64,000 nucleotides of DNA, from contig DS990592.1 in NCBI GenBank assembly GCA_000155695.1, positions 4,530,665 through 4,594,664 of the forward strand. The letters run 5' to 3'. The first letter of the stretch is position 1. Each line of letters starts with the position of its first letter. This document shows positions 1-9,006 of the stretch, one piece after another. The notes below the pieces were generated by a model. It did not search any database. It saw nothing but the letters and a program-made list of their open reading frames with translations, and was not told the origin of the DNA. The position numbers and the translations under genes are program-made. Origin of the DNA: Verrucomicrobiia bacterium DG1235. Lineage in GTDB: Bacteria > Verrucomicrobiota > Verrucomicrobiia > Opitutales > Opitutaceae.

Positions 1-753
1 GTGAAGTTCACTTCCGAAGGGGAGGTTCGCATTCATGCCCGCAAGTTTGACGGTTGTCTGGTGGAGTTTCGGGTGACGGATACGGGCATTGGAATTTCGC
101 CGAAGTATATCGACTCGATTTTTGACACCTTCACGCAGGTAGACTCCTCCTATAGCCGTCGCTATCAGGGGACGGGGCTTGGACTGGCTATCTGCAAGCG
201 GCTCGTTAAGATGCTTGGTGGTACTATTCGGGTGGAGAGTAAGGTCGGTCGAGGGTCTGATTTTCGATTTACGATCGCTTGTCGCGACATGGATGACGTG
301 GGCGGGCAGATGAGGGAGCTGGAGCATGAATCCGCTCGTCGTTTCGCTGAGGCTTATCCGCTTTCGATATTGGTGGTGGAAGACAGTCCGCTTGTGCGGA
401 GTTTTCTGACTGCGACTTTGTCAAAGCTTGGCTATACTCCGCATGAAGCGGACAGCGGATCTCAGGCATTGAGCTTGGCGGATACGAATCACTACGACGC
501 GATTTTTATGGATATTCGCATGCCGGATTTGGATGGTTTCGAGACGGCTGCGATGTTGTTAGAGAAGCAGGGGAACAATGGTGACGGTCTTCCTTACATT
601 ACCGCGATCACTTCTACGGTTACCTCTGACACGCGTGTGAAATGCGAAGAGGTTGGAATTCCGAAGCTGCTCATTAAGCCAATCGAGATCGAGGACATTC
701 GTGTGACGCTTCGAGCCGCGAGCCGAGCTGCCACTATTCGCGAGATCGACTAG
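1..753 (+). CDS. Hybrid sensor histidine kinase, 3' part (HATPase_c + receiver)
   Basis: This is the C-terminal end of a hybrid histidine kinase whose start lies before the window. The first codons (VKFTSEG) match the tail of the N-box NAVKFT, so GTG at position 1 is internal. The ATPase domain shows DTGIGIS (G1), the F-box region FDTFTQVD and the G2 box GTGLGLAI, ending near residue 95. A CheY-like receiver follows (about 120-240) with the acidic pocket VVEDSP, phospho-acceptor Asp171 in FMDIRMPD, and Lys in LIKP. It would autophosphorylate and pass phosphate to its own receiver; no output domain follows. Its stop codon shares the CTAG at 750-753 with the convergent neighbour's stop. The input signal is not visible. 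Confidence 0.9.
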   Translation: MKFTSEGEVRIHARKFDGCLVEFRVTDTGIGISPKYIDSIFDTFTQVDSSYSRRYQGTGLGLAICKRLVKMLGGTIRVESKVGRGSDFRFTIACRDMDDVGGQMRELEHESARRFAEAYPLSILVVEDSPLVRSFLTATLSKLGYTPHEADSGSQALSLADTNHYDAIFMDIRMPDLDGFETAAMLLEKQGNNGDGLPYITAITSTVTSDTRVKCEEVGIPKLLIKPIEIEDIRVTLRAASRAATIREID

Positions 754-2084
754 TCCTTTCTGAAATCCTTGGCGTAGTCGCGTTCGAGAAGCGAGTCCGG
801 GAGGTTGACGATACAGATGTTCATCGAGCGGTTGTCTTCGGAAAGCATGGCGGACTGGATTTGGATTTTCGTGCCGGCTCGGTTGAAGGTGGGGTGGACG
901 TGGTCACGGGCGGACGGCTTGTGTCCGGTGGTGAGCAATACCATCTCGTCGGTCGCGCGGTCGATGAGGTAGAGGCTGCGGGAAAAGTCGTCGCCCACCG
1001 CCCAGCGTCCGTCCGGCGAGCCGTGCACGTGCCAGAGTCCGCTGCCGCTGCGGGTTTGGCCGGCGATGCGCATTTCGCGGGTGCGGAGGTTTACGATGCC
1101 CAGTCCTGTCGGTTTTTCGCGGGAGCCGGAGGGACCCCAATCGTCGTCAGTGCCGACGGGGCGATGCCCCATGATGGCGAAGGCGACTTCGTCGGGCGAA
1201 ATGATAGCTTCGTGGGTGACCCATTCGTATTCGGCTTCCGGGTACAGAGGAGTGGCCTCGCCGCCGACTTGCATGGTCCACATGCGTTGGGGGGAATTGC
1301 CTCCAGTTTCCCAGCAGAATACCAGTTCGCCGGTCTTCCAGGGATTTGACTGGATGTGGCCGAGTTGGAAGGGGAAGGCGGCGATGAATGAGATCTCGCC
1401 TGTCGCGAGGTCCATGCTGGCGATGCCAGTCGGGCCGGCTCCCATGTTGCGCGGTCCGAAGTTTTCGAAGAGCTCGACCTCGGGAGCGAGGTGCTTGGCG
1501 GCCTCTTCCTTGCCGATGCGGAAGTACATGATGCCTTCGTCGGCGTCGATGGTCATATCGCCTCCGGCTCCCATGGCGGCGGGGATGAGTCCGACGGTGC
1601 GTTGGTAGGCGTCGGCAGATTTCAGTGTGCCGGCGGCGCTGTCGGTAAAGAGTTTTTCGAGGTCGATCTCGACGAGGGCTTTGTCGGCGTTGTTTTGTCC
1701 GTAGCGCGGCTGTTTGGCAGCGGGCGAGTTCGGGTCGCGCATGACGTAGAGTTTCATGGATTTATGGGCGAGGGTAAGCATGCCGAAGTAGCCGCCTTCG
1801 GTGACTTGCACGATGTCGCCTGACTCTTCATTTACCGCGAGGGCTTCGCCGGGGATGCGATCGGAGCGGAAGACAAGCCACTGCTCGTCGGAGGTCCACT
1901 GAGGATGGGTCGGGTAGATTTTCGAATCGCCGGTCTGGGAGCTGGTCAGGAAGGCGAGTTGCACGCCGGTGACTGGGTCGGCGATGACCTTTTTTTCTGA
2001 AGGTAGGCGCGTGCCGATTTGGGCGAAGGCGCTGGTAGCGAAGCAAGCGAGGGCTAGGGCGATGAGGCGGGGGTGATAGGACAT
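750..2084 (-). CDS. Secreted PL22-like oligogalacturonide lyase (beta-propeller)
   Basis: The protein has 444 residues with a clear Sec signal peptide (cleavage after ATSAFA, about residue 21). The body is a TolB/WD-like beta-propeller with repeated blade signatures such as HPQWTSDEQWLVFRSD, HGSPDGRWAVGDD and HPTFNRAGTKI. Family PL22 oligogalacturonate lyases share this fold and use a His/Gln-bound metal. The HVH motif near residue 353 is consistent with that site, but ligand-by-ligand equivalence is not proven. It would cleave unsaturated or short galacturonide oligomers in the periplasm. The divergent neighbour is a rhamnogalacturonan-acetylesterase-like gene 147 bp away, so both probably serve pectin use. 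A non-enzymatic TolB-like propeller is the alternative. Confidence 0.6.
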   Translation of the reverse strand: MSYHPRLIALALACFATSAFAQIGTRLPSEKKVIADPVTGVQLAFLTSSQTGDSKIYPTHPQWTSDEQWLVFRSDRIPGEALAVNEESGDIVQVTEGGYFGMLTLAHKSMKLYVMRDPNSPAAKQPRYGQNNADKALVEIDLEKLFTDSAAGTLKSADAYQRTVGLIPAAMGAGGDMTIDADEGIMYFRIGKEEAAKHLAPEVELFENFGPRNMGAGPTGIASMDLATGEISFIAAFPFQLGHIQSNPWKTGELVFCWETGGNSPQRMWTMQVGGEATPLYPEAEYEWVTHEAIISPDEVAFAIMGHRPVGTDDDWGPSGSREKPTGLGIVNLRTREMRIAGQTRSGSGLWHVHGSPDGRWAVGDDFSRSLYLIDRATDEMVLLTTGHKPSARDHVHPTFNRAGTKIQIQSAMLSEDNRSMNICIVNLPDSLLERDYAKDFRKD

Positions 2085-2231
2085 GGAGTGATTCTTGGGC
2101 AGTGGAAGCGCAGGGTCAAAAGTTCGCTCGGGGCGTGTTTGCTTACAGTCAGAAAAGAGAGAGCGGCTTAGGTCTGTACGCGACGGGGCAAGTGAACGAT
2201 TCTGAGGCTTTGATTATCCCCACTGTTCCCC

Positions 2232-5018
2232 ATGAAAAACCGTATTTTCACGATCCTTGTTATGTCTGTATTTTCCGTTTGTTCCGCTGTCGCGCAGGAT
2301 GCTGAAGCGAAACCCGATTTGCCGCGGCTGTTCGTGGCGGGCGACTCGACTGCCGCTCCTGGTAATGGCGAGACTCAGGTGGGTTGGGGGGCTCCCTTGG
2401 CGGACTACTTTGATTTGGCTAAGGTCGAGGTGCTCAACAAGGCGCGAGGCGGGCGAAGTAGTCGGACCTTTATCACCGAAGGGCATTGGGAGCGTATGCT
2501 GCTCGAGGTGCGGGAAGGCGACGTGGTGCTTATCCAGTTCGGCCACAACGACGGGGGAGCGATCAACCGCGAGCCAGAAGGCTCGACGCGTCCGCTGCGG
2601 GCTCGGGGTTCCTTGCCGGGGCTCGGGAGCGAGAGCGAGGAGATCGACAATGCGGTGACGGGCAGGCATGAGACGGTTTTCACCTACGGGCACTATATGC
2701 GTAAGATGATTGCGGATACGCGGGCGAAGGGAGCGACGCCTGTGCTGCTGTCGCTCACTGTACGAAATATCTGGAAGGATGGCCGCCTCGAGCGGGGATC
2801 GGGAATGTACGGATATTTGACTTACCAATTGGCGAAGGAGCTGGATGTCCCGTTTATCGATCTATCGAATTTGATGTCGGATCAGTTAGAGTCGAAGGGT
2901 CCAGAGTCGATGGCGGCTCTGTATCCAAAGGATCATACGCATACTGGTTTGGCTGGAGCGGATGCGCATGCTGCGATGGTCGTTTCAGGTCTTAAGGGCC
3001 TACGGCCGAGTCCGGTCGATAATTGGCTTTCGGAAAAAGGCGCCGCTGTCAAAGCGGACGATCTTGCGTGGCTGACCTTGCCTGCTCCGGCTCGCAAAGA
3101 GTTGCCCACGCTGTTTTTGATCGGCGATTCTACGGTGCGCAACGGACGCGGTGATGGTTCGAATGGAGAGTGGGGCTGGGGCGCGTTTTTGGATAGGGAT
3201 TTTGACGAGCAGAAGATCAACGTGGTGAACCGCGCGGTCGGTGGCTTGAGCAGCCGCACTTATTTCACAGGTCCGCATTGGGAGCGTGTTTTGAAGATGC
3301 TCAAGCCCGGGGATTTTGTGATGATGCAGTTCGGGCACAATGACGGTATCGCTCTCAACGATGCCAAGCGGGCTCGCGGCACGATCAAAGGTGTGGGCGA
3401 CGAGAGCGAAGCGATCGACAACATGCTGACGGGAAAACATGAGGTGGTGCACACTTATGGCTGGTACTTGCGGCAGTTTGTGGCTGAGGCCAGAGAGAAG
3501 GGTGCGACGCCGATTATTTGTTCGCTCGTGCCGCGTAAAACTTGGGGCGACGACGGAAAGATCAAGCGCAGTGAGGGAAGTTACGCGGACTGGGCGAAGC
3601 AAGTGGCGGAGCGGGAAGGCGTGGCCTTTGTCGATCTGCACAACATCGTGTCGGATCGTTATGATGCTCTTGGGAAAAGGGCGGTGGATCCTTTGTTTGC
3701 GGATGCTCACACGCATACGAGCTGGGCTGGAGCGATTCTGAATGCCGAGTGTGTTGCCGGAGGGCTGCGGGACTTGCAGGCGAATCCGCTTCAAGATTTC
3801 ATGACGGTAGATGCCACCTTTCGGAAACCGGTCCGGGTTTCGTTTGTGGGCGAGAAAGATGCGGTGGGTGTTGGGAGTGATGACTTGTACAATCCAGAGA
3901 GTGGATACGGGTATGACTTGGGCACGGGTTCTGGGGAGGACGGAGAGCCGTTCTATTTTTCGGTTCACGCGCGGGATGGAAACTATCGGGTGACGATAGA
4001 GTTTGGGGATGAGCAAAGAGCGTCATCGAATACGGTGAAGGTCGAGTCTCGCAGGCTGATGCTTGAAAAGGTGGAGACTGGGGCAGGCGAGTTCGTGAAG
4101 CGTAGCGTGATTGTGAATACGCGAAATGATAAGCTTGTGCCGTCAGAGCGGTTTGCTCCGGGCGGTTCTGCGGTCGCGCTGAATGAGCGTGAAGTTGGGA
4201 AGCTGCATTGGGATAGCAAGCTTACGATAGAGTTTAATGGATCTGCTTCGGCGGTTCGCTCGGTGGAGATCGCGGCTGTGGAGGCACCGACAGTGTATTT
4301 GATTGGGGACTCGACAGTGACCGATCAGCCCTACGAGCCAGCGGCGAGCTGGGGGCAGATGTTGTCGCGGTTTTTTAAGGACGAGGTCGCGGTGGCGAAT
4401 CATGCGGAGTCCGGGGAGACCATGAAATCCTTTATCAGCGGGTTGCGGCTGGCCAAGGTTTTGCAGGACATGAAGGAGGGGGATTATCTTTTCATCCAGT
4501 TTACGCATAACGACCAGAAGGAGCAGTGGCCGCAGACTTATGTGGAGGCAGGCAGCACGTATAAGGCGTATTTGAGGGTGTTGATTGCGGAGGCTCGACT
4601 GCGCGGGGCTACGCCTGTTTTGGTGACCTCGATGCAACGTCGCCGCTTTGACGAGGCGGGCAAAATAGTGAGTACGCTGGGCGAATACCCGGCGGCCATG
4701 CGAGAGGTGGCTCATGAGGAAGGCGTGGCTTTGATTGATCTTGAGCCAATGAGTGTGGCTCTTTACGAGGCGCTTGGCGTGGAGAAGGCTCCGATGGCTT
4801 TCAGCAACGGAGGCAAGGATGCGACGCATCACAACAACTACGGAGCCTACCAGCTCGCGAAGTGCGTGGCACAGGGGATTTTGGATACGGAGCTGCCTTT
4901 GGCGGATTCTTTAGTGGAGTCGTTTAAAGGCTACGATCCGTCGCGTCCCGATGATGTGGATACGTTCGAGATCGCAGCCAGTCCTTTTAGCAGCGATTTG
5001 GCACCGCTGGGAGATTAG
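2232..5018 (+). CDS. Secreted triple-domain SGNH/CE12-like (rhamnogalacturonan) acetylesterase
   Basis: This 928-residue exported protein (signal peptide to about residue 21, SAVAQ) carries three SGNH hydrolase domains of the rhamnogalacturonan acetylesterase type (CE12). Each shows block I GDST (Ser39, Ser300, Ser694). Domains 1 and 2 have GGRSSRT/GGLSSRT and FGHNDG, and end with a DHTH/DAHTH dyad. Domain 3 has FTHND and DATHHN. Between domains 2 and 3 (about 540-685) lies a beta-rich segment beginning FRKPVRVSF, resembling the N-terminal beta-domain of YesT/RGAE-like esterases. It should remove acetyl groups from pectic backbones so that lyases can act. Most family members have one domain (about 230-280 residues), so a three-domain chain is unusual. 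Its stop overlaps that of the convergent permease gene. Confidence 0.85.
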   Translation: MKNRIFTILVMSVFSVCSAVAQDAEAKPDLPRLFVAGDSTAAPGNGETQVGWGAPLADYFDLAKVEVLNKARGGRSSRTFITEGHWERMLLEVREGDVVLIQFGHNDGGAINREPEGSTRPLRARGSLPGLGSESEEIDNAVTGRHETVFTYGHYMRKMIADTRAKGATPVLLSLTVRNIWKDGRLERGSGMYGYLTYQLAKELDVPFIDLSNLMSDQLESKGPESMAALYPKDHTHTGLAGADAHAAMVVSGLKGLRPSPVDNWLSEKGAAVKADDLAWLTLPAPARKELPTLFLIGDSTVRNGRGDGSNGEWGWGAFLDRDFDEQKINVVNRAVGGLSSRTYFTGPHWERVLKMLKPGDFVMMQFGHNDGIALNDAKRARGTIKGVGDESEAIDNMLTGKHEVVHTYGWYLRQFVAEAREKGATPIICSLVPRKTWGDDGKIKRSEGSYADWAKQVAEREGVAFVDLHNIVSDRYDALGKRAVDPLFADAHTHTSWAGAILNAECVAGGLRDLQANPLQDFMTVDATFRKPVRVSFVGEKDAVGVGSDDLYNPESGYGYDLGTGSGEDGEPFYFSVHARDGNYRVTIEFGDEQRASSNTVKVESRRLMLEKVETGAGEFVKRSVIVNTRNDKLVPSERFAPGGSAVALNEREVGKLHWDSKLTIEFNGSASAVRSVEIAAVEAPTVYLIGDSTVTDQPYEPAASWGQMLSRFFKDEVAVANHAESGETMKSFISGLRLAKVLQDMKEGDYLFIQFTHNDQKEQWPQTYVEAGSTYKAYLRVLIAEARLRGATPVLVTSMQRRRFDEAGKIVSTLGEYPAAMREVAHEEGVALIDLEPMSVALYEALGVEKAPMAFSNGGKDATHHNNYGAYQLAKCVAQGILDTELPLADSLVESFKGYDPSRPDDVDTFEIAASPFSSDLAPLGD

Positions 5019-6250
5019 GGAGTTTCGTGAGTTCCGCTTGTTTTTGGAACTCGGTCTACTCGGTAGGTTAAGATCATGACAAGGGCGAGTAGGCTGAGGC
5101 CTGCGCAGATGGAGAATGCGTTTTGGTGGCCGAGCGCTTCGACGATGAAGCCGAAGGAGAGCATGCCGAGGAGGTTGCCTACGGCTCCGGCGTTGGAGAA
5201 GATGGAGGTGGCGAGTCCCATTTGTCCGGGGACGAGGTCTTGGAAGAAGAGGATGGCGACGTTTGTCAGGATGGCGAAGCCTGCTCCGCTGAGAATTTGC
5301 AGCAGGTAGACGTGCCAGGGGGCGTAGGCGAAGAAGAGACCGAAATAGTAGAGCGCCATGATGGCTACGCCGAGTCGGATGAGGAAAAGTTGGTAGCCTT
5401 TGCCCGCGAGGTGTCCGAACCAGAGCATGAGGGGAATCTCCACGAGTGGGCCGATGCCGAAGATGATTCCAAAGTCGCGCTCGGTGCCGCCGAGGGTGCG
5501 GGTGATGGCGAGCGGGAGATTGAGCATGTTGATGGCGTTGGCGGCGAAAACGGTTGCGAAGGTGATGAAGCAGAGGAGGAGATCGGGGCGTTTTAGGGTG
5601 CGCCAGAGCGAGGGGATTTTTTGGCTGCCGGTTTGGGGCTGTATTGTCTGTTCTGGAACGAAGCGAATGATGCCTAGAAGGAAGATTAGGTACAGGCCGG
5701 CGGCGGCGAGGAAGAGGGCGCGGAATCCGTAGGCGATGAGAACGAGCGATCCGGCAGCGGGTCCGAGTGTCCATGCGAAAGAGAAGCAGACGCGGACTAC
5801 GCTCATGAGGAAGCTGGCGTTTTGGCCACTAGAGTCGTCTGGCTTGTAGGTTTCGCGGACGTGGGAGAAGAGTTGGGCAAAGCAGATGGAAGCGACTGCG
5901 TGCAGGGTGGAGCCGATGAGGACGAGGGCGATCGGATTTCGTATGATGGCGTATCCCGCGAAGCCGAACACTCCGCCGAGGCTGCCCAGAATCAGCATCT
6001 GGCGGCGGGAGAAGCGGGAGTCGGACAGGCGAGCCAGGTAGGTGCTCACTGCGATGGCGCTGAGCGAGACGACTGTCATGAAGAGTCCGAAGGCTTTTGG
6101 AGACATGCCCACTTCTTCGGTGCCCCATTTCGAAAGGAAGGGCGCGACGAAGGAGAAGGCGATTCCGAGGGTCAGGGTCGATGCGAGGAGACCGGGGAAG
6201 GCCGGCTGTCGGAGGAGGGATCGGAGGGCTGCGTAGGGAGATGGCATCAA
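5015..6250 (-). CDS. MFS permease, sugar efflux transporter (SET) family-like
   Basis: This 411-residue integral membrane protein has about 12 hydrophobic segments. Its order of motifs resembles SetA/SetB sugar-efflux permeases: an early APFLSKW segment, a loop with ARLSDSRFSRRQMLI (MFS motif A position), an FAQLFSHVRE motif, and FSFAWTLGPA before helix 5. SET proteins export sugars and glycosides. Beside pectin-degrading genes it could move oligogalacturonides or monosaccharides, but substrate and direction cannot be read from sequence. The gene is convergent with the triple esterase gene; the stops overlap by four bases. It starts with ATG-ATG and nothing decides between the two. Confidence 0.75.
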   Translation of the reverse strand: MMPSPYAALRSLLRQPAFPGLLASTLTLGIAFSFVAPFLSKWGTEEVGMSPKAFGLFMTVVSLSAIAVSTYLARLSDSRFSRRQMLILGSLGGVFGFAGYAIIRNPIALVLIGSTLHAVASICFAQLFSHVRETYKPDDSSGQNASFLMSVVRVCFSFAWTLGPAAGSLVLIAYGFRALFLAAAGLYLIFLLGIIRFVPEQTIQPQTGSQKIPSLWRTLKRPDLLLCFITFATVFAANAINMLNLPLAITRTLGGTERDFGIIFGIGPLVEIPLMLWFGHLAGKGYQLFLIRLGVAIMALYYFGLFFAYAPWHVYLLQILSGAGFAILTNVAILFFQDLVPGQMGLATSIFSNAGAVGNLLGMLSFGFIVEALGHQNAFSICAGLSLLALVMILTYRVDRVPKTSGTHETP

Positions 6251-6466
6251 GTGTGGGAGCGAAAGCTCGATTTTGAGCGGATAAATCTTCGATTGGCAGG
6301 GTGTAGGGCTCCTACAGTCAGAGTCTCGCTTTGGGGGAGGGGGTTTGGTTTCGAATCGTATGGACTCTTGGCGATAGGGGGCTTTGTTATCGGCCGAAAA
6401 TGCGAGGTCTCGGAATTAGCCGGGAACCTTGGCGTAAAGACACAGACTTTTAAGATCCAATTTATT

Positions 6467-7084
6467 ATGAAAACCAGAACCATCATAGCTGGCCTTGTAA
6501 TCGTAGCGTTGAACGCTCTGACCCTGTTGCCCACACTTGCGGAGAAGGCGACTTACTTCGCGGCGGCATCCATCGCTACGGCACTTTGGTTGATACTGCA
6601 GACCTCTATGGCGAAATCCGCTCCGTCCCGGCCGGTGGAGACTGTGGAGGCGGAGCCCGAGCCGGTGGCAGCTCCGGCGCCTGAGGTGAAGAATCTTTCC
6701 GAGGCGGAGGCCTTGGCCTTGCTCGGCGTTTTTCAGCAAAAGGGTCGTCTGATCGACTTTCTGATGGATGACATCAGCGCTTATGGAGATGCGCAGGTGG
6801 GCGCGGCGGCTCGCGTGGTGCAGCAGGGCTGCAAGGCGGCGCTACAGGAGCATTTCACGATCGTGCCGGTATCGGATGAAAAGGAAGGGGCGCGGATCAC
6901 GGTTCCTGTTGGTTCGGGTTCGGATGAATTCAGCTTGGTTGGCAAGATCTCCGGCGATGCTCCGTTTTCCGGCGTGCTGGTGCACAAGGGCTGGAAGGCG
7001 ACGAGCGTGAAGCTGCCGCGTTCGTTGCAGTCCGACGCGGATCGTTTACCGCCGATCGCTCCTGCTCAGGTGGAGCTCAGCTAG
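6467..7084 (+). CDS. DUF2760 domain membrane-anchored protein, first gene of Hsp70 operon
   Basis: I chose ATG 6467 (205 residues) because the longer open frame upstream reads through non-coding DNA. Two hydrophobic segments at the N-terminus (residues about 7-23 and 30-46) form an anchor or hairpin. A Pro/Glu/Ala-rich linker follows (50-75), then a globular DUF2760-type domain with LLGVFQQKGRLIDFLMDDI, a GAAARVVQQGC helix and HKGW near the C-terminus. DUF2760 proteins are commonly found beside non-canonical Hsp70 genes, as here: two Hsp70-like genes follow at 51 and 20 bp. A likely role is membrane tethering or co-chaperone function for these Hsp70s; this is inferred from context only. Confidence 0.8.
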   Translation: MKTRTIIAGLVIVALNALTLLPTLAEKATYFAAASIATALWLILQTSMAKSAPSRPVETVEAEPEPVAAPAPEVKNLSEAEALALLGVFQQKGRLIDFLMDDISAYGDAQVGAAARVVQQGCKAALQEHFTIVPVSDEKEGARITVPVGSGSDEFSLVGKISGDAPFSGVLVHKGWKATSVKLPRSLQSDADRLPPIAPAQVELS

Positions 7085-7135
7085 CCGCGAACTGCTTTGT
7101 CTTTTTGGAATTGTATCCAGAATCGGACTACAGAC

Positions 7136-8986
7136 ATGGAAAAGAAAATCACTCTTGGGATTGACCTTGGTACGAGCAATAGCGCGGTGACGCTTTGCGA
7201 TATTGAGGCGGGGGAGACGCGCGTCGTGGACGTAACCCAGATCTTGGCTTCTAGTCGTATCGGAGAAAAGGATACACTTCCGTCGGCATTGTACCTGCCG
7301 CATGCCAACGAATTTTCGGCAGAGGCGGTTAAACTGCCTTGGCATGGGGAAGAGGCATCGAAGCAAATTGTCGGCAGCTTCGCTCGCGAGCATGGGGCTC
7401 AGGTGCCGGATCGATTGGTGACTTCTGCTAAGTCCTGGTTGTCCAACTTGCACATGGATCCGCAGTCGGCGATTTTGCCATGGGGGTCGGAGCTGACGGA
7501 TGAAAAGGTTTCGCCCTTCGAGGCGTCTCGCCTTTATCTCGAGCATCTCAAGGAAGGGGTGCTCTATGCGGAGAGGCGGGCTGGGCGCGAGTGGAATTTG
7601 GACGAGTGCCAAGTGGTGCTGACGGTGCCCGCATCGTTTGACGAGGTAGCCCGGAAGCTCACTGCTGACGCTGCAGAGGCGGCGGGATTTTCCGAGGTCG
7701 TTTTGCTCGAGGAGCCGCAAGCGGCATTCTACGCCTGGACGGATCGGGCGGGGAGCGATTGGCGTACGCAGGTGAAGGCAGGGGATATCGTGCTGGTGTG
7801 TGATGTTGGAGGCGGCACGGCGGACTTCAGTCTTATCGCGGTGAGCGATGACGGTAGTGGAAATTTGGATCTCGAGCGCATTAGCGTTGGGGAGCATATT
7901 CTGCTCGGCGGCGATAACATGGATCTCGCTTTGGCTTACACCTTGCAGGCGAAGCTTGAGGAAGAAGGCCGCGAGCTGGACGATTGGCAGTTTCTTGCCC
8001 TTGTGCACACGGCTAGCCAGGCGAAGTTGGCCCTGTTCTCCAAGGAGGAATTGGCGGAGGCGCCGATAGCGGTGCCGTCGCGCGGCTCCGGCTTGTTCGC
8101 CGGAACGATTTCCACGACGCTTGAGCGCTCAGTCTTGGAGGCGGTTGTGGTGGATGGGTTTTTCGCCCTGACGCAGATCGACGAAATGCCTGAAGAGGAC
8201 GGAGGCGCGGCTTTGCAGGAGTTTGGACTTCCCTACGCGGCGGACGCGGTGGTGAGCAAGCACTTGGCCCGTTTCCTGAAGCGCAGCTTGGAGAACGTGA
8301 AGGCTAGCGAGAGCATGCGGCAGCTGGTGGGCGCGGATGAGGCCTTGCTCGCTGGAGCGTACTTGCAGCCCAGCGCGATCCTTTTCAATGGGGGAGTGTT
8401 CAAGGCGACTGCAATTCGGGAGCGCGTGTTGAAGCTGCTGGCGAGTTGGAATAGAGGCACGGCTCCGCGCGAGCTCGAAGGCTTTCAGCCGGATCTTGCA
8501 GTTTCTAAAGGGGCGGCGACGTATGGACGGAGTCGCGTATCCGGTCAGGGAATACGTATTCGTTCCGGAACGGCCCGTTCCTACTACATCGGACTGGAGG
8601 CGTCGCGTCCAGCGGTGCCCGGTTTCAAGCCGCCGGTGAAGGCGGTTTGCGTGGTGCCGCAAGGCATGGAAGAGGGGAGCTCGCATACTTTGTCCGATCG
8701 GCAATTTGGTCTCGTGGTCGGGAAACCTGCGGTATTTCGGTTTTTCGCTTCGGAGATCCGCGGTGGCGATACGCCGGGGCAGATTGTTGCCAATGCGGAA
8801 AAGGCTTTGGACGAGACGAGCAAGCTTGAGATCACCTTGCCTCCAATGGATGGGATTCCTGCGGGGCAACCCATTCCGGTGAACTTGCAGTCGGTAGTGA
8901 CGGAGCTTGGTAATCTTGAGCTCTGGATGCAGCACACAGCTTCGGAGCAGCGCTGGAAGGTCGAGTTTCAGGTTCGCATGGAGTGA
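7136..8986 (+). CDS. Hsp70 family protein (non-DnaK), short form
   Basis: The protein has 616 residues from ATG 7136; an upstream TTG frame adds 13 implausible residues. It contains the actin-like ATPase core: phosphate-1 LGIDLGTSNSAV at the N-terminus, phosphate-2 DVGGGTADF starting at Asp223, and an adenosine-loop-like LFNGGVFKA near residue 420. The region after about residue 450 does not look like the DnaK substrate-binding beta-sandwich with helical lid, and the EEVD-type tail is absent. It is therefore a divergent Hsp70 of the kind paired with DUF2760, probably an ATP-driven chaperone or conformational switch for an unknown client. It lies between DUF2760 and a longer Hsp70 paralogue in one apparent operon. 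Confidence 0.9.
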   Translation: MEKKITLGIDLGTSNSAVTLCDIEAGETRVVDVTQILASSRIGEKDTLPSALYLPHANEFSAEAVKLPWHGEEASKQIVGSFAREHGAQVPDRLVTSAKSWLSNLHMDPQSAILPWGSELTDEKVSPFEASRLYLEHLKEGVLYAERRAGREWNLDECQVVLTVPASFDEVARKLTADAAEAAGFSEVVLLEEPQAAFYAWTDRAGSDWRTQVKAGDIVLVCDVGGGTADFSLIAVSDDGSGNLDLERISVGEHILLGGDNMDLALAYTLQAKLEEEGRELDDWQFLALVHTASQAKLALFSKEELAEAPIAVPSRGSGLFAGTISTTLERSVLEAVVVDGFFALTQIDEMPEEDGGAALQEFGLPYAADAVVSKHLARFLKRSLENVKASESMRQLVGADEALLAGAYLQPSAILFNGGVFKATAIRERVLKLLASWNRGTAPRELEGFQPDLAVSKGAATYGRSRVSGQGIRIRSGTARSYYIGLEASRPAVPGFKPPVKAVCVVPQGMEEGSSHTLSDRQFGLVVGKPAVFRFFASEIRGGDTPGQIVANAEKALDETSKLEITLPPMDGIPAGQPIPVNLQSVVTELGNLELWMQHTASEQRWKVEFQVRME

Positions 8987-9006
8987 TGGGAGGCGTCTGA
9001 AATCTC

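Noticed and set aside
1066..1608. Long plus-strand frames over the lyase gene and similar frames over other minus-strand genes
   Set aside because: They are antisense shadows caused by G/C-rich codon use and show no domain features.
5822..6466. N-terminal extension of the DUF2760 frame
   Set aside because: It lies antisense to the permease gene and is low-complexity; the ATG at 6467 begins a sensible membrane anchor.
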